This document shows positions 34,709-43,720 of a stretch of 64,000 bases of DNA, one piece after another. The stretch lies in the NCBI RefSeq assembly GCF_007859395.1, contig NZ_VOHD01000008.1, positions 62,001 through 126,000 on the forward strand. The letters are read 5' to 3'. This DNA is from Planomicrobium sp. CPCC 101110 (GTDB taxonomy: Bacteria; Bacillota; Bacilli; Bacillales_A; Planococcaceae). A program made the position numbers and the translations under genes. The notes beneath the pieces are model-generated. The model saw only the letters and a program-made list of their open reading frames with translations. It had not been told where the DNA came from and made no database searches. Every line of letters starts with the position of its first letter. The first letter of the stretch is position 1.

Positions 34709-35580
34709 ATTTCCACCTCCCGTTTCTTCGTAATGTAGACCTGGGTCAACGTAATAGCAGCTACAAGGAAAAAGAAGACAATCGCTTTGGCTTGCCCGAG
34801 CCCGTAATTTCCGCTGCCGAAAATTTCGTTGTAAATATTCATCGCGAACATTTCAGTAGAGTTTGCGGGGCCTCCGCCTGTCAACGACAAGTTGACGTCA
34901 TAAATCTTAAATGCGGATGAAAGCGTCAAAAACAATGAAATGGTAAGGGCTGGCATCAAAAGCGGCAAAGTGACCCTAAAGAAACGCTGCCAAGGAGAAG
35001 CGCCATCTATTTTTGAAGCCTCGACCACTTCGTTCGGAATTCCTTGAAGCCCGGCAATGTAAATGATCATAACGTATCCCGCCATTTGCCATGTGAACAC
35101 GAACACCAAACCATACATAGCGAATTGAGGATCTATCAGCCAGTTGAAGAAGACTTGATCCAATCCGGTCACTTCACCGAACAAGGAGAAAACATCCAAA
35201 AAGACGAACTGCCAGATATATCCTAAGATCAATCCGCCGATCAAGTAAGGCATGAACAGCATCGTACGTGCAAGGTTTGATGTACGCAGCTTAGAGGTCA
35301 CCAACAGCGCAAATGCAAGTCCCACGATATTGATGGCTATCACTGATAGTACAGTGAACAAAACTGTGATCCAGGCGGATTCCAGAAACCGTTCATCCTG
35401 CAGGAGGCTTGTGAAATTTTCAATCCCCACAAATACTTTCGGGTTGGCCGCAATGCCGTCCCATTCAAAAAATGCATAATAAATTCCGATTAAAAAAGGG
35501 ATGATAACTACAGTGATGAAAATAAGCAGCAAAGGTACAGTGAACAGCGCATACCACATTTTTTTGTTCTTGCTTGCCAT
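34705..35580 (-). CDS. Carbohydrate ABC transporter permease, MalF-type
   Basis: A 291-residue six-helix permease of the CUT1 family. The ATPase-docking loop is VEASKIDGASPWQRF; the region GYIWQFVFLD and the TGGGPANSTE segment are typical of MalF/MsmF-type subunits. It pairs with the downstream MalG-type protein and the upstream binding protein. GAAGGGGCGG precedes the ATG. Confidence 0.93.
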   Translation of the reverse strand: MASKNKKMWYALFTVPLLLIFITVVIIPFLIGIYYAFFEWDGIAANPKVFVGIENFTSLLQDERFLESAWITVLFTVLSVIAINIVGLAFALLVTSKLRTSNLARTMLFMPYLIGGLILGYIWQFVFLDVFSLFGEVTGLDQVFFNWLIDPQFAMYGLVFVFTWQMAGYVMIIYIAGLQGIPNEVVEASKIDGASPWQRFFRVTLPLLMPALTISLFLTLSSAFKIYDVNLSLTGGGPANSTEMFAMNIYNEIFGSGNYGLGQAKAIVFFFLVAAITLTQVYITKKREVEM

Positions 35581-35692
35581 GTCCGCCCCTTCTTTCCAGT
35601 GGATTCTTTAGTCGCTCTTTAAATCAAGGATCGGACACGCCGATAAAGGCATGTCCCCAATCCCCGATCCCATTGTTCCGTTATGGATTTTT

Positions 35693-36940
35693 TTACTGGG
35701 CGTTTTGCCATGCATTATCAAATTCTTCAACAAACTGTTCGCCTGTCATATCTTCAGAGAAGAATTGCTGCGCAAAAGGCGTCAAGTCGTTTGGAACAAT
35801 GTTCGCAGGGTAAGCATTCTGCGCCCATGGAATCGTGTCTCCGCTGTTTGAAGCTTCAGAAACCGCTTGCGATAAAGGATCCAATTCACCCGGCTCGATT
35901 GTAGTAAGAGCTGGAACAAATTTGAATTCTTCTACGATATAGCGCTTCCCTGCCTCGCTTGTGTGCATCCAGTTCAGAAAATCTTTTGCTGCTTGAATCT
36001 CGCCTTCTTCTTTTTGGCTGTTGACAGCCCAGTTGTTTCCTGTCCCTACAGCCAATTTGTCATTTCCCATCAGCGGGAATGGCAGCATGCCGTATTCAAA
36101 GCCTAAATCAAATTCCTGGAGCATCCCTGCAGCCCAGTTTCCTTGGTGGATCATAGCGGTTTTGCCTGATGCAAAATCACCGATCTGCTGGTCATAGGTA
36201 ACGCTCAAAGGAGTTGGCGTATTCACTTTGATCGCTTCCATGAATTGGCCGAATTCCTGGAACTCGGGGGTTTGTGCCATTGCCACTTCGCCAGCGTTCA
36301 GTTTGCTGATGAAATCCGCTGGATCCGGCTGCAGAGAGAAGGGGTAGTTGCTGATATGGCCAATCAGGAAATAAGCATCTTGGGCAAGTCCGAATCCATT
36401 GATGCCCTGGGCTTTGAATTCTTCCAGCGTGCTTCTGAACGAAGCCAAGTCTTGCACATCTTCAGGTTTGACAAGGTCTTTATTGTAAATGATTCCGAAT
36501 CCTTCAACCCCGTACGGGATGCCGACCACTTTGTCTTCAAGCTTGAGTTCCATGTTTGGCGCAATGTCTTTGACGTATTCTTCAGCGCTTAAATCCGCAA
36601 CATAGGATTTTAATTTTTCAGCTTCCATCGCATGCTGAAGGCTGAAAATAGAAGGCCCCTGGTTGCTGTTCAGACGGATTTGCAGCTGCTGGAAATAGTC
36701 GTCCCCAGTTGTCCCTAATACTTCTACTTCCACTCCCGTTTCTTCCGTGTATTCTTTAGCCAATGCTTCGAGCTGATCGGAAATTTCGACTTTGCTTTGG
36801 AAAATCGTGATTTTATTTGCTGAGCCTTCTTCCCCGCTGCTCGTCGAGCCCTCTTCCTGTCCTCCGCCTCCGCATGCTGCCAGCAAAAGCAACACTAACA
36901 CCAATACCAGACTGCCTAACGACTTTCGTTGAAACTTCAT
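35693..36940 (-). CDS. Extracellular sugar-binding lipoprotein of the CUT1 transporter
   Basis: A 415-residue lipoprotein. The signal peptide ends with the lipobox LAAC (C23), followed by a Gly/Ser/Glu linker and a type 1 extracellular solute-binding domain (KITIFQSKVEISDQLEAL onwards). It should capture an alpha-glucoside for the two permeases encoded just downstream. Placement next to two GH65 phosphorylases suggests a disaccharide or short oligosaccharide. AAAGGGGG precedes the ATG. The 108-bp gap before it contains a 7-bp inverted repeat that may be an operator. Confidence 0.93.
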   Translation of the reverse strand: MKFQRKSLGSLVLVLVLLLLAACGGGGQEEGSTSSGEEGSANKITIFQSKVEISDQLEALAKEYTEETGVEVEVLGTTGDDYFQQLQIRLNSNQGPSIFSLQHAMEAEKLKSYVADLSAEEYVKDIAPNMELKLEDKVVGIPYGVEGFGIIYNKDLVKPEDVQDLASFRSTLEEFKAQGINGFGLAQDAYFLIGHISNYPFSLQPDPADFISKLNAGEVAMAQTPEFQEFGQFMEAIKVNTPTPLSVTYDQQIGDFASGKTAMIHQGNWAAGMLQEFDLGFEYGMLPFPLMGNDKLAVGTGNNWAVNSQKEEGEIQAAKDFLNWMHTSEAGKRYIVEEFKFVPALTTIEPGELDPLSQAVSEASNSGDTIPWAQNAYPANIVPNDLTPFAQQFFSEDMTGEQFVEEFDNAWQNAQ

Positions 36941-36981
36941 GTGAATGCCCCCTTTATTTGATTTGGAGTACTATAGTAAAT

Positions 36982-37000
36982 AAAATGAAAACCTCATTTT
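36982..37000. promoter_or_regulatory. Inverted repeat upstream of the sugar-binding protein gene
   Basis: AAAATGA, 5 bases, TCATTTT in the gap between the second GH65 gene and the binding-protein gene. It could be an operator; the central CG of LacI-type sites is missing. Confidence 0.3.
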
Positions 37001-37048
37001 ATAACTACCAACTTGGTATTTCCGTGCCGGAATGATTTCCCGCTTTTC

Positions 37049-39412
37049 CTAATTAAGAGGAACTTCGATAAAGCCTGTGCATTCATAAACAGCGTTATTT
37101 GTTTCAAATTCAAGTGCCTCTTCGCTTTGCAAGTTCACCGACAACCTGGTTGGTGTAACGGTGATACCAACTGGCTGCCCCTGCCACTGGATGGTGAATG
37201 CCATACTGCGCCAATGCTTCGGCAGTTTCGGATCGATTCGGAGCCGACCGTCTATCAGCCGTACGCCAGCGAATCCGAAAACCGCGGCTTTCCAAATGCC
37301 GCCAATCGAGGCCGCATGGATCCCCTCATCCGATGTGTTCATCAATGGCCCCAAGTCAATCTCTGCCGACTTTCGGAAAAGCGAATACGCCAGATCGGTT
37401 TCACCGATATCACTGGCCAAAATAGCGTGCGTGACTAGACTGAGCGATGAATCATGCAATGTCTTCGGTTCGTAGTAACGGAAACTGGCTCTTTTAACAG
37501 CCGTTGAAATCCGCGGATCCTCGTGCAGAAATGTCTGTTCCAGCAAATACAGCAAAATTAGCGCATCTGCTTGTTTGGTCACTTGGAAAAGATTGATTTG
37601 TTCCGAATTGTAATCCCGGTAAATGGTGCGCACTTTTCCTTGGTTCTTGTATTTGGCGAGGTCAATTTCTTCAAGCTGCAAATACGTATCATCCTGCGGA
37701 ATAACCTGGTCTTCATTGCGCGGTTTTGGCAAGAACAGTTTTTCCGCTTTCTCCACCCAATCCGGATAAGCGGCAGCGAGCTCCAATGGTCCTGCAAGTT
37801 TTTCAAATAGCTCCCGGTTTTCCTTCATCAGCTTTTCGCAGTAGCGGACGGCCAGTTTCAAATTGAAATAGGCCATGTAATTCGTGAAGGCATTGTTGGC
37901 AACATGTTCCTTGTATTCATCCGGGCCAATAACACCGGTAATTTCATAACAGCCCTTTTTCCCGTTCCATTCCAAGCGGCTCGCCCAGAACACAGCGGTA
38001 TCAAAAACGATTTCATATCCGTATTGGTCCAGAAATTGCTGGTCCTTTGTCACTTCGTGATACTGATAAACAGCGAAGGCGATGTCCGCTGAAATATGCT
38101 GTTCGATTGCGCCAGACCAAATCCGGGACTGCTTGCCGGTAACGATGTCGATATCTCCCCAGACCGGCGTCACTTCCCCGTCAGCCGGCCAGGCCATTTC
38201 CCATGGATACATCGCACCGCTATAGCCATTAGCAGCAGCTTTCGCCCTTGCGCCAGCCAATCCCAGGTAGCGGTAAACCAGCAGCGATTTGGCCGCCTCA
38301 GGATTGGAATAAATGAAAAACGGCAAGATGAACACTTCCGTATCCCAGAACGAATGGCCTTTATAGCCTTCCCCGCTCAGGCCTTTGGCGCCGATTCCCA
38401 TACGCGCGTCATGCACCGGTGCCATAACGGTCAAGTGGTAAAGCGCAAAACGTACGGCAAGCTGGTCAAAAGCATTGGCACTGTCTATCTCAAGTTTGCA
38501 GGCATCCCAGACTTTCTGTTTCCACGCCTGTCGGTGCGCTTCAAAAAGTGGAGCGTATCCATGAAGTGCATGCAGTTTCAAATCACCTAAAGAAGACTCG
38601 CGCAGCTGCTGCAAATCATACTCCGCTTCCATTGCCTCCAAATCGCGGCTCGTATGGACAGAGGTGATCTTTTCTATTTCCAGCCGGTCGCTTGGCTGTA
38701 GGGTGAACTCGCAACTTAGCCATACTTTTCGGCGGGCCATATCCATTTCCGGATCTGCGGCCGGCTCTTCTCCATTGAGCTTGATATTATGAGTCGTGTT
38801 TATGACGACATCTACGTTCGATTCATTTGTCGTCTGGACGAGCTGAATCATCTTTTTATCAATTACTCTGCGTTCACCTTCCAGGAAATGCTGGATCCCG
38901 GAATTGGTCATCTGTGCGTTGATTCCGGAGCTGAAAGAAATTTCAACTGGATGGGACAAACTTTCAATTTCCACCCTTGCAGCTGTCAAATGCCGTTCTG
39001 CCAAAGACACGAAACGTTTGAAGTGAAACCGGATTTTTTTCCCTCGAGGTGAAATCCAATCGAAACTTCTGGATAATTCGGCTGTTTTCAGATTCAACTG
39101 GCGTACATAATTTTCAGTTTCTCCATATTCTAAGCTGAAACGTTCCCCATCAATATGGATGCCGATTTGGGTAATGTCAGCCAGATTCGGCAATTCCGCC
39201 ACTTCATTTGGTTGTGCTTTATTGAACGTGCCATTTACAAACCAATTTCTTTGTTCCTTTATGTAAGGTTCCTCAGTTGCCGACCGCATTCCCATATAGC
39301 CGTTGCCTAACGACATGATGGCTTCGCATTTCCCTAGATGGCCGGATGAAAATGCCGTTTCTGATACAATCCAATTTTCGAACTCTCCAGTGCCTTGTCC
39401 GTACTCCATCAT
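37049..39412 (-). CDS. GH65 glycoside phosphorylase/hydrolase family protein, second copy
   Basis: A 787-residue GH65 protein with the usual sandwich-barrel-beta domain order. Marks include SLGNGYMGMRSATEEPY near the start, FWDTEVFILPFF, the general acid E499 in VIGPDEY, and the loop GEVTPVWGDIDIVTGKQ, clearly different from the first copy. The two are diverged paralogues that probably have different linkage specificity; candidates are kojibiose, nigerose, glucosylglycerol or trehalose, and I cannot choose. I chose the ATG at 39412 with GGGAG upstream; the longer frame runs over the operator. It is the first gene of the locus and is preceded by a LacI-type palindrome and a cre-like site. Confidence 0.88.
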   Translation of the reverse strand: MMEYGQGTGEFENWIVSETAFSSGHLGKCEAIMSLGNGYMGMRSATEEPYIKEQRNWFVNGTFNKAQPNEVAELPNLADITQIGIHIDGERFSLEYGETENYVRQLNLKTAELSRSFDWISPRGKKIRFHFKRFVSLAERHLTAARVEIESLSHPVEISFSSGINAQMTNSGIQHFLEGERRVIDKKMIQLVQTTNESNVDVVINTTHNIKLNGEEPAADPEMDMARRKVWLSCEFTLQPSDRLEIEKITSVHTSRDLEAMEAEYDLQQLRESSLGDLKLHALHGYAPLFEAHRQAWKQKVWDACKLEIDSANAFDQLAVRFALYHLTVMAPVHDARMGIGAKGLSGEGYKGHSFWDTEVFILPFFIYSNPEAAKSLLVYRYLGLAGARAKAAANGYSGAMYPWEMAWPADGEVTPVWGDIDIVTGKQSRIWSGAIEQHISADIAFAVYQYHEVTKDQQFLDQYGYEIVFDTAVFWASRLEWNGKKGCYEITGVIGPDEYKEHVANNAFTNYMAYFNLKLAVRYCEKLMKENRELFEKLAGPLELAAAYPDWVEKAEKLFLPKPRNEDQVIPQDDTYLQLEEIDLAKYKNQGKVRTIYRDYNSEQINLFQVTKQADALILLYLLEQTFLHEDPRISTAVKRASFRYYEPKTLHDSSLSLVTHAILASDIGETDLAYSLFRKSAEIDLGPLMNTSDEGIHAASIGGIWKAAVFGFAGVRLIDGRLRIDPKLPKHWRSMAFTIQWQGQPVGITVTPTRLSVNLQSEEALEFETNNAVYECTGFIEVPLN

Positions 39413-39447
39413 GTTGAGAGTCTCCCTTCTGACAATAGCCCTAAAAC

Positions 39448-39467
39448 ATACGAAAACGTTTTTGTAT
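39448..39467. promoter_or_regulatory. LacI-family operator (perfect palindrome with central CG)
   Basis: ATACGAAAACGTTTTTGTAT is symmetric except for one central pair (G/T at the fifth positions) and has the central CG typical of LacI/CcpA sites. It lies 36-55 bases before the GH65 start codon. The operon's LacI-type regulator is the likely binder, with CcpA as an alternative. Confidence 0.6.
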
Positions 39468-39538
39468 AAATTAAAAAAATATGCTTTGTTCGAAACATCA
39501 TTTAGAAGCGTCCAACAAAACATAAAAGCCCAGCAAAA

Positions 39539-39552
39539 CTAAAGCGCTTTCA
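39539..39552 (-). promoter_or_regulatory. cre-like CcpA site
   Basis: Minus-strand TGAAAGCGCTTTAG matches the cre consensus TGAAANCGNTTNCA at 12 of 14 positions, upstream of the GH65 promoter region. Glucose repression of the locus would make sense. Confidence 0.5.
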
Positions 39553-39710
39553 GGGGCAAGTATACGACTTTCTTATTAAATAGTCAATAAATTCCCAAAA
39601 TTTAAATAATAATTTACTACAGGCTTTTTTTGCTGATTTTCCTATAAGAGCGAGTATTGAACCCTTTTCTCATCTAATATTTGAATATCTAAAAGCGCCT
39701 GGATTAAAAA

Positions 39711-39747
39711 AAAGGCCGCAAAGAGCAACTTGCTCTTTGCGGCCTTT
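39711..39747 (-). terminator. Terminator of the Old Yellow Enzyme gene
   Basis: Perfect stem AAAGGCCGCAAAGAGCAA and its complement with a tiny loop, flanked by A/T runs. Confidence 0.85.
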
Positions 39748-39754
39748 CCCATTT

Positions 39755-40879
39755 CTATTCTTCTGCTACTTGGACCATTCCGTACGAAGTGATCATGTTC
39801 CACATCGATTCAGGGATATCCAGTTTGCCTACTCTCTTTTTCGGAACAGTGGTGAATATTTCATCTTCGTTTCCTGCTTTCACTTTCTCCGTCCATTCGG
39901 GATCGATGAGCACTTGACGCGCCATTGCCACAACATCGGCCCCTTCCTGCAAAGCTTCCAAAGCATCTTGCGGCGTTTTCACACTGCCCACGACAACGAG
40001 AGGCACGCGGCCATCGATATGATCAGACAAAATGCTGACAATGCTGCCTTCCTGGGCCATGCCTGCTGGCGGTGTTTTAAAATCAAACAATGATGTGTGA
40101 ATATAATGCACGCCGTTTTCAATCAATAAATCGACAAGCACTTTTGTTTCCGCCAGCGTGTAACCGACTGTTTCTCCATGGATTTCTTCCGGAGACACCC
40201 GGTAACCGATGATAAAGCTGTCATCCGCGTATTTCGCGGCCGTTTCTTGAACTTCCTTCAACACCGCAAGCGAAAACTTCAACCGATTTTGAAGCGTACC
40301 GCCCCATTCGTCCTGGCGCTGGTTGAAATAAGAAGAAACGAATTGCTGCAGCAAATAATGATTGGCACCGTGAATTTCCACGCCGTCAAATCCCGCTTCG
40401 ATGACTCTTCTTGTAGTTTCTCCGAAATCGCGGATAATTGCCTGGATTTCTTCGTTTGTCAATTCCCGCGGCGCTACTGGACTGTTTGGTGTCGTAACGG
40501 CACTTGGCGCAACAGTTTCATTTGCCGGGATCAATTCCGGCTGGCCATGCCGGCCTCCGTGCTGCATTTGGACGATGGCCTTGCTGCCGTTCGCTTTCAT
40601 TTGCGAAGCCAGCTGTTTCAAACTTGGCATGACCCGGTCGTCGAATCCGATAAATTGGTTCGGAAATGCAATGCCGTTCTCCGAGATGGCGATGCATGCG
40701 GAAATATAAAGATCGCCAATAGTCGAGCGGCGCTTGTAATACGCAAGTTCCGCGTCTGAAACCGTACCATCCGGATTTCCTGAATAAGTAGTCATTGGCG
40801 CAACGCCTAAACGATCTGTCAAAGTGACGCCGTTAGGCAAAGTGATTGGCTGGAACAAAGGATTGTATAGGGAGTTAAT
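39755..40879 (-). CDS. NADH:flavin oxidoreductase, Old Yellow Enzyme family
   Basis: A 374-residue FMN-binding TIM-barrel ene-reductase. Motifs: GVAPMTT near residue 31, QMQHGGRHG, GVEIHGANHYLLQQF with the paired His-Asn, the sequence QRQDEWGG, and the late VVGSVKTPQDA. I propose an ATT start at 40879: GAGG lies 7 bases upstream, an in-frame stop is 6 codons before, and the N-terminus NSLYNPLFQPITLPNG then matches relatives. The only other start is TTG at 40858, which has no ribosome binding site and would cut seven conserved residues. Substrate is an activated alkene, not further known. Confidence 0.9.
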   Translation of the reverse strand: MNSLYNPLFQPITLPNGVTLTDRLGVAPMTTYSGNPDGTVSDAELAYYKRRSTIGDLYISACIAISENGIAFPNQFIGFDDRVMPSLKQLASQMKANGSKAIVQMQHGGRHGQPELIPANETVAPSAVTTPNSPVAPRELTNEEIQAIIRDFGETTRRVIEAGFDGVEIHGANHYLLQQFVSSYFNQRQDEWGGTLQNRLKFSLAVLKEVQETAAKYADDSFIIGYRVSPEEIHGETVGYTLAETKVLVDLLIENGVHYIHTSLFDFKTPPAGMAQEGSIVSILSDHIDGRVPLVVVGSVKTPQDALEALQEGADVVAMARQVLIDPEWTEKVKAGNEDEIFTTVPKKRVGKLDIPESMWNMITSYGMVQVAEE

Positions 40880-40997
40880 GTTATTTCCTCTTTTCTATAG
40901 CAGATTTTTATTGCATCTTAAACAAATTCATATATCAAAATAACATATAAAAATCTCGAATCCAAGGAATTGAACTTGCTTCCCAATGCAAAGAAAA

Positions 40998-41036
40998 GCC
41001 GTCAGCGAAAAGATCTTCACTGACAGCCTTTCTTCA
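40998..41036 (-). terminator. Terminator of the DUF5996 gene
   Basis: Stem GCTGTCAG / CTGACGGC (one G-U pair) with a TTTTC run on the minus strand. Confidence 0.65.
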
Positions 41037-41049
41037 TTTTCCGTTTTCT

Positions 41050-41973
41050 TTATCCATCTGCCTTGGATAGCGTCGGCTGGCTTTTCATCAACAATGGATT
41101 CTTGTAGTAATCGCAGTTTTCCCATTTCAGTTCCTCGGATAAAATATCAAACGTCGTATTGAAAAAGCGCTGGACATGGCTGCTGGTGTCAGATGATGCC
41201 AGAACCGCTTCCATATCCAAAAAGTATTCACTGACTTCTTCATCATAATAGGCTTCCTTAGGTTCTAACGAAGGGGCATTCAAGTCCTTGTAAAGAAACG
41301 GATAAGGCAGGACAAAGAAACTTGGCACATCCGCCTTGTCATCTCCCAGCCAAAATCCATATTCGATAAACTGTTCATCAAAAGCCGCTTTCTCGATCAC
41401 TTTGTCCATTGGAAAAGGTTCGGAAATGTTCTGGATGATAATCGCCGATACATCAAAAGTCCCCCAGAAAAGCCCCGGTTTAACTTTTCGGCATCGCAAT
41501 GGCCCGACGAACTTCAGTTCTTCCCGCAAAGCGAAATGGAAAAGTTCGAGTCCACGCAGCGCATCTTCCTGAACATAGGCAGTATGTTCAGTGTCTTGGT
41601 CGAGCGGAACTTTGATGTCCATTTCCTGCGGTTTCGGATAAATGCTGACCGGAGTTCCAAGCTTTTTTAGCGTTTGAAAGATAAAATCATAATATGCTTT
41701 GACCGGCGTTCCATTTTCCAGTTTCATGGACTGTTTATGCCCATCAACTTGAACATGTATAGCGCTGTTTCGTATATCCGCCTCCACTTGGAACATGTGA
41801 TCATCCCCGTAAAGAAGGCCTGTCGAAAATCCGTCCGCTGTCAGGGGCAGCATAACATGGGCCCATTGCGGTTCTTGATTCGCAACTTCCAGCCGGATCT
41901 TCCCCAATATTTGGGACAGCAAATGCAACGTTATCTTCGTGTCTTTCCACTCGGAATACTTGATCAAATCCAT
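41050..41973 (-). CDS. DUF5996 family protein
   Basis: A 307-residue soluble protein. Start features WKDTKITLHLLSQILGKIRL, then WAHVMLPLTADGFSTGLLYGD, fit DUF5996, a family of unknown function found in many bacteria. The middle has a conserved FWGTFDVSAI segment and the end is variable. It is a single gene flanked by the OYE gene (same strand) and an MFS gene. I can give no function. Confidence 0.8.
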   Translation of the reverse strand: MDLIKYSEWKDTKITLHLLSQILGKIRLEVANQEPQWAHVMLPLTADGFSTGLLYGDDHMFQVEADIRNSAIHVQVDGHKQSMKLENGTPVKAYYDFIFQTLKKLGTPVSIYPKPQEMDIKVPLDQDTEHTAYVQEDALRGLELFHFALREELKFVGPLRCRKVKPGLFWGTFDVSAIIIQNISEPFPMDKVIEKAAFDEQFIEYGFWLGDDKADVPSFFVLPYPFLYKDLNAPSLEPKEAYYDEEVSEYFLDMEAVLASSDTSSHVQRFFNTTFDILSEELKWENCDYYKNPLLMKSQPTLSKADG

Positions 41974-42183
41974 GCGGTGTTCCCCTTTCGCTCAATATGC
42001 TTAAGATGTGACGGCTCTCCCATGTCCGATTCAATTTCTTTGCGGCTCCCGATCCCCCATTCCATTTCAGATTCCATACACAATGCAGCAATCCCTATTA
42101 GTTCTGCAAGGCTGGCTTGTTTCCCTTTTTCTATCCCTTTTCGTTTGCAGGATTTTTTTCAGAGGACAGAGAAATTTCCAAAA

Positions 42184-42208
42184 CAAAAAGAGCCTTTTCA
42201 GGCCCTTC
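42184..42208 (-). terminator. Terminator of the MFS efflux gene
   Basis: Short stem GGGCCT / AGGCTC with TTTTTG on the minus strand, directly after the MFS stop. Confidence 0.6.
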
Positions 42209-42223
42209 TTGTTTACTGCTTGT

Positions 42224-43669
42224 TTATTCTGAAACCACTTTTTTCGATTGCGTCGATTTGATGAAAAATGCAAAGATAAAGCCCGCCACGGCTAAGACCA
42301 ATCCGAAAATAAAAGCGTCTTGAACGCCTGCCGTTAATGATTCACTGATAAGTGAAGCAGATGCAGGCGCAGTCGCCCCTTCCATATAAGCGGTCTGGCC
42401 CGTCGACATGATGGTGATTGCCACAGCAGTGCCGATTGCTCCGGAAACTTGCTGCAGTGTGTTCATTGCAGCGGTACCGGACGGATAAAGATTTCTTGGC
42501 AACTGGTTAAGCCCGTTTGTCTGGGCAGGCATCATGACCATGGAGACCCCGACCATCAATAAGGTATGCATCACAATAATCATAGCCATCGATGTTTCAA
42601 CAGTAACATTCGACAACATCCAAAGCATAAAGGCCATTATGATAAAGCCGGGAAGAACAAGGCCGCGCGGTCCATATTTGTCAAAGATGCGGCCCGTTAT
42701 CGGGGACATGATGCCGTTAAGAATGCCGCCGGGCAATAACACAAGTCCAGCTGTAAAGGCTGTCAGCGCCAAACTTGACTGCAGATACATCGGCAATAGA
42801 ATCATCGAAGACATGATAATCATGAATGTCAAAAACACCATGAGCAATCCGAGGGTGAACATCGGATACCGGAATACCCGCAAATCGATCATCGGTTCTT
42901 CCATTTTGAATTGCTTTATCGAAAACAGTGCAAGGGCGATAAAACCGACGACAATTGAAAGGATTACCGAGGCGCTGCCCCAGCCATTTTCACCTGCCAC
43001 GCTGAAACCATAAACAATTCCACCAAAACCGATGGAAGAAAAAACAATGGAAGGAATATCGATTTTCGGTCTAGTCAAAGCGGAAACATTTTGCATATAC
43101 AAAATTCCCGCCAATAAAGCAATGACCAAAAACGGCAGCGAAATCCAGAAAATCCAGTGCCAGCTTAGGTTTTCCAGGATCAAACCTGAAATAGTCGGTC
43201 CGATTGCCGGCGCAAACATGATGACCAGTCCGATCAGCCCCATCGTCGCGCCTCTTTTATGTACAGGGTAAATGACTAAAATCGTATTGAACATAAGAGG
43301 CAATAACAATGCGGTCCCTACCGCCTGGAAAATACGTGCAGCCAAGAGAATCTCAAAACTCGGTGCAAGAGCTGCAATCAACGTGCCAATAATCGAAAAA
43401 ACCAAAGAAGCCAAAAACAATTGGCGGGTCGTGAACCATTGAATGAGCAAGCCGGAAACAGGGACCAAAATCCCCATTGTCAATAAATATCCCGTCGTCA
43501 GCCACTGAATGTCGGCTGGAGTAACCTGAAAAATTTCTATCAGCTGATTGAGCGCCATATTCAACGCTGTCTCACTGAATAAGCCGATAAAACCGGCGAT
43601 TAAAAATGAAATCAAGATCGGTGCTGTCTTAATGTTTTCTTCAATTTTCGAATTTGCTAATGTAGACAC
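42224..43669 (-). CDS. DHA2-family drug efflux MFS transporter, LmrB-like
   Basis: A 481-residue proton-coupled exporter with 14 predicted helices. DHA2 marks are present: QWLTTGYLLTMGILVPVSGLL, RIFQAVGTALLLPL, and the motif C region MFAPAIGPTISGLI in helix 5. It resembles LmrB/EmrB-type multidrug exporters. It lies 51 bases downstream of a TetR regulator of the LmrA/YxaF kind, and the two likely form a drug-inducible operon. Substrate unknown; lincomycin or puromycin would be guesses by analogy. Confidence 0.92.
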   Translation of the reverse strand: MSTLANSKIEENIKTAPILISFLIAGFIGLFSETALNMALNQLIEIFQVTPADIQWLTTGYLLTMGILVPVSGLLIQWFTTRQLFLASLVFSIIGTLIAALAPSFEILLAARIFQAVGTALLLPLMFNTILVIYPVHKRGATMGLIGLVIMFAPAIGPTISGLILENLSWHWIFWISLPFLVIALLAGILYMQNVSALTRPKIDIPSIVFSSIGFGGIVYGFSVAGENGWGSASVILSIVVGFIALALFSIKQFKMEEPMIDLRVFRYPMFTLGLLMVFLTFMIIMSSMILLPMYLQSSLALTAFTAGLVLLPGGILNGIMSPITGRIFDKYGPRGLVLPGFIIMAFMLWMLSNVTVETSMAMIIVMHTLLMVGVSMVMMPAQTNGLNQLPRNLYPSGTAAMNTLQQVSGAIGTAVAITIMSTGQTAYMEGATAPASASLISESLTAGVQDAFIFGLVLAVAGFIFAFFIKSTQSKKVVSE

Positions 43670-43720
43670 TTTCGTTCCTCCCGCTTATTCCACTGCCATT
43701 TCTTTCCCAGCGTGAAAATT

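Larger units (their letters stand above)
39413..39754. other. Regulatory region upstream of the second GH65 gene
   Basis: No gene. It holds the LacI-type palindrome, a cre-like box and the terminator of the Old Yellow Enzyme gene; the rest is A/T-rich. Confidence 0.7.

Noticed and set aside
39538-39754. Insertion sequence or phage attachment site near the GH65 locus
   Set aside because: No terminal inverted repeats, target duplications, transposase or integrase were seen here or elsewhere in the window.
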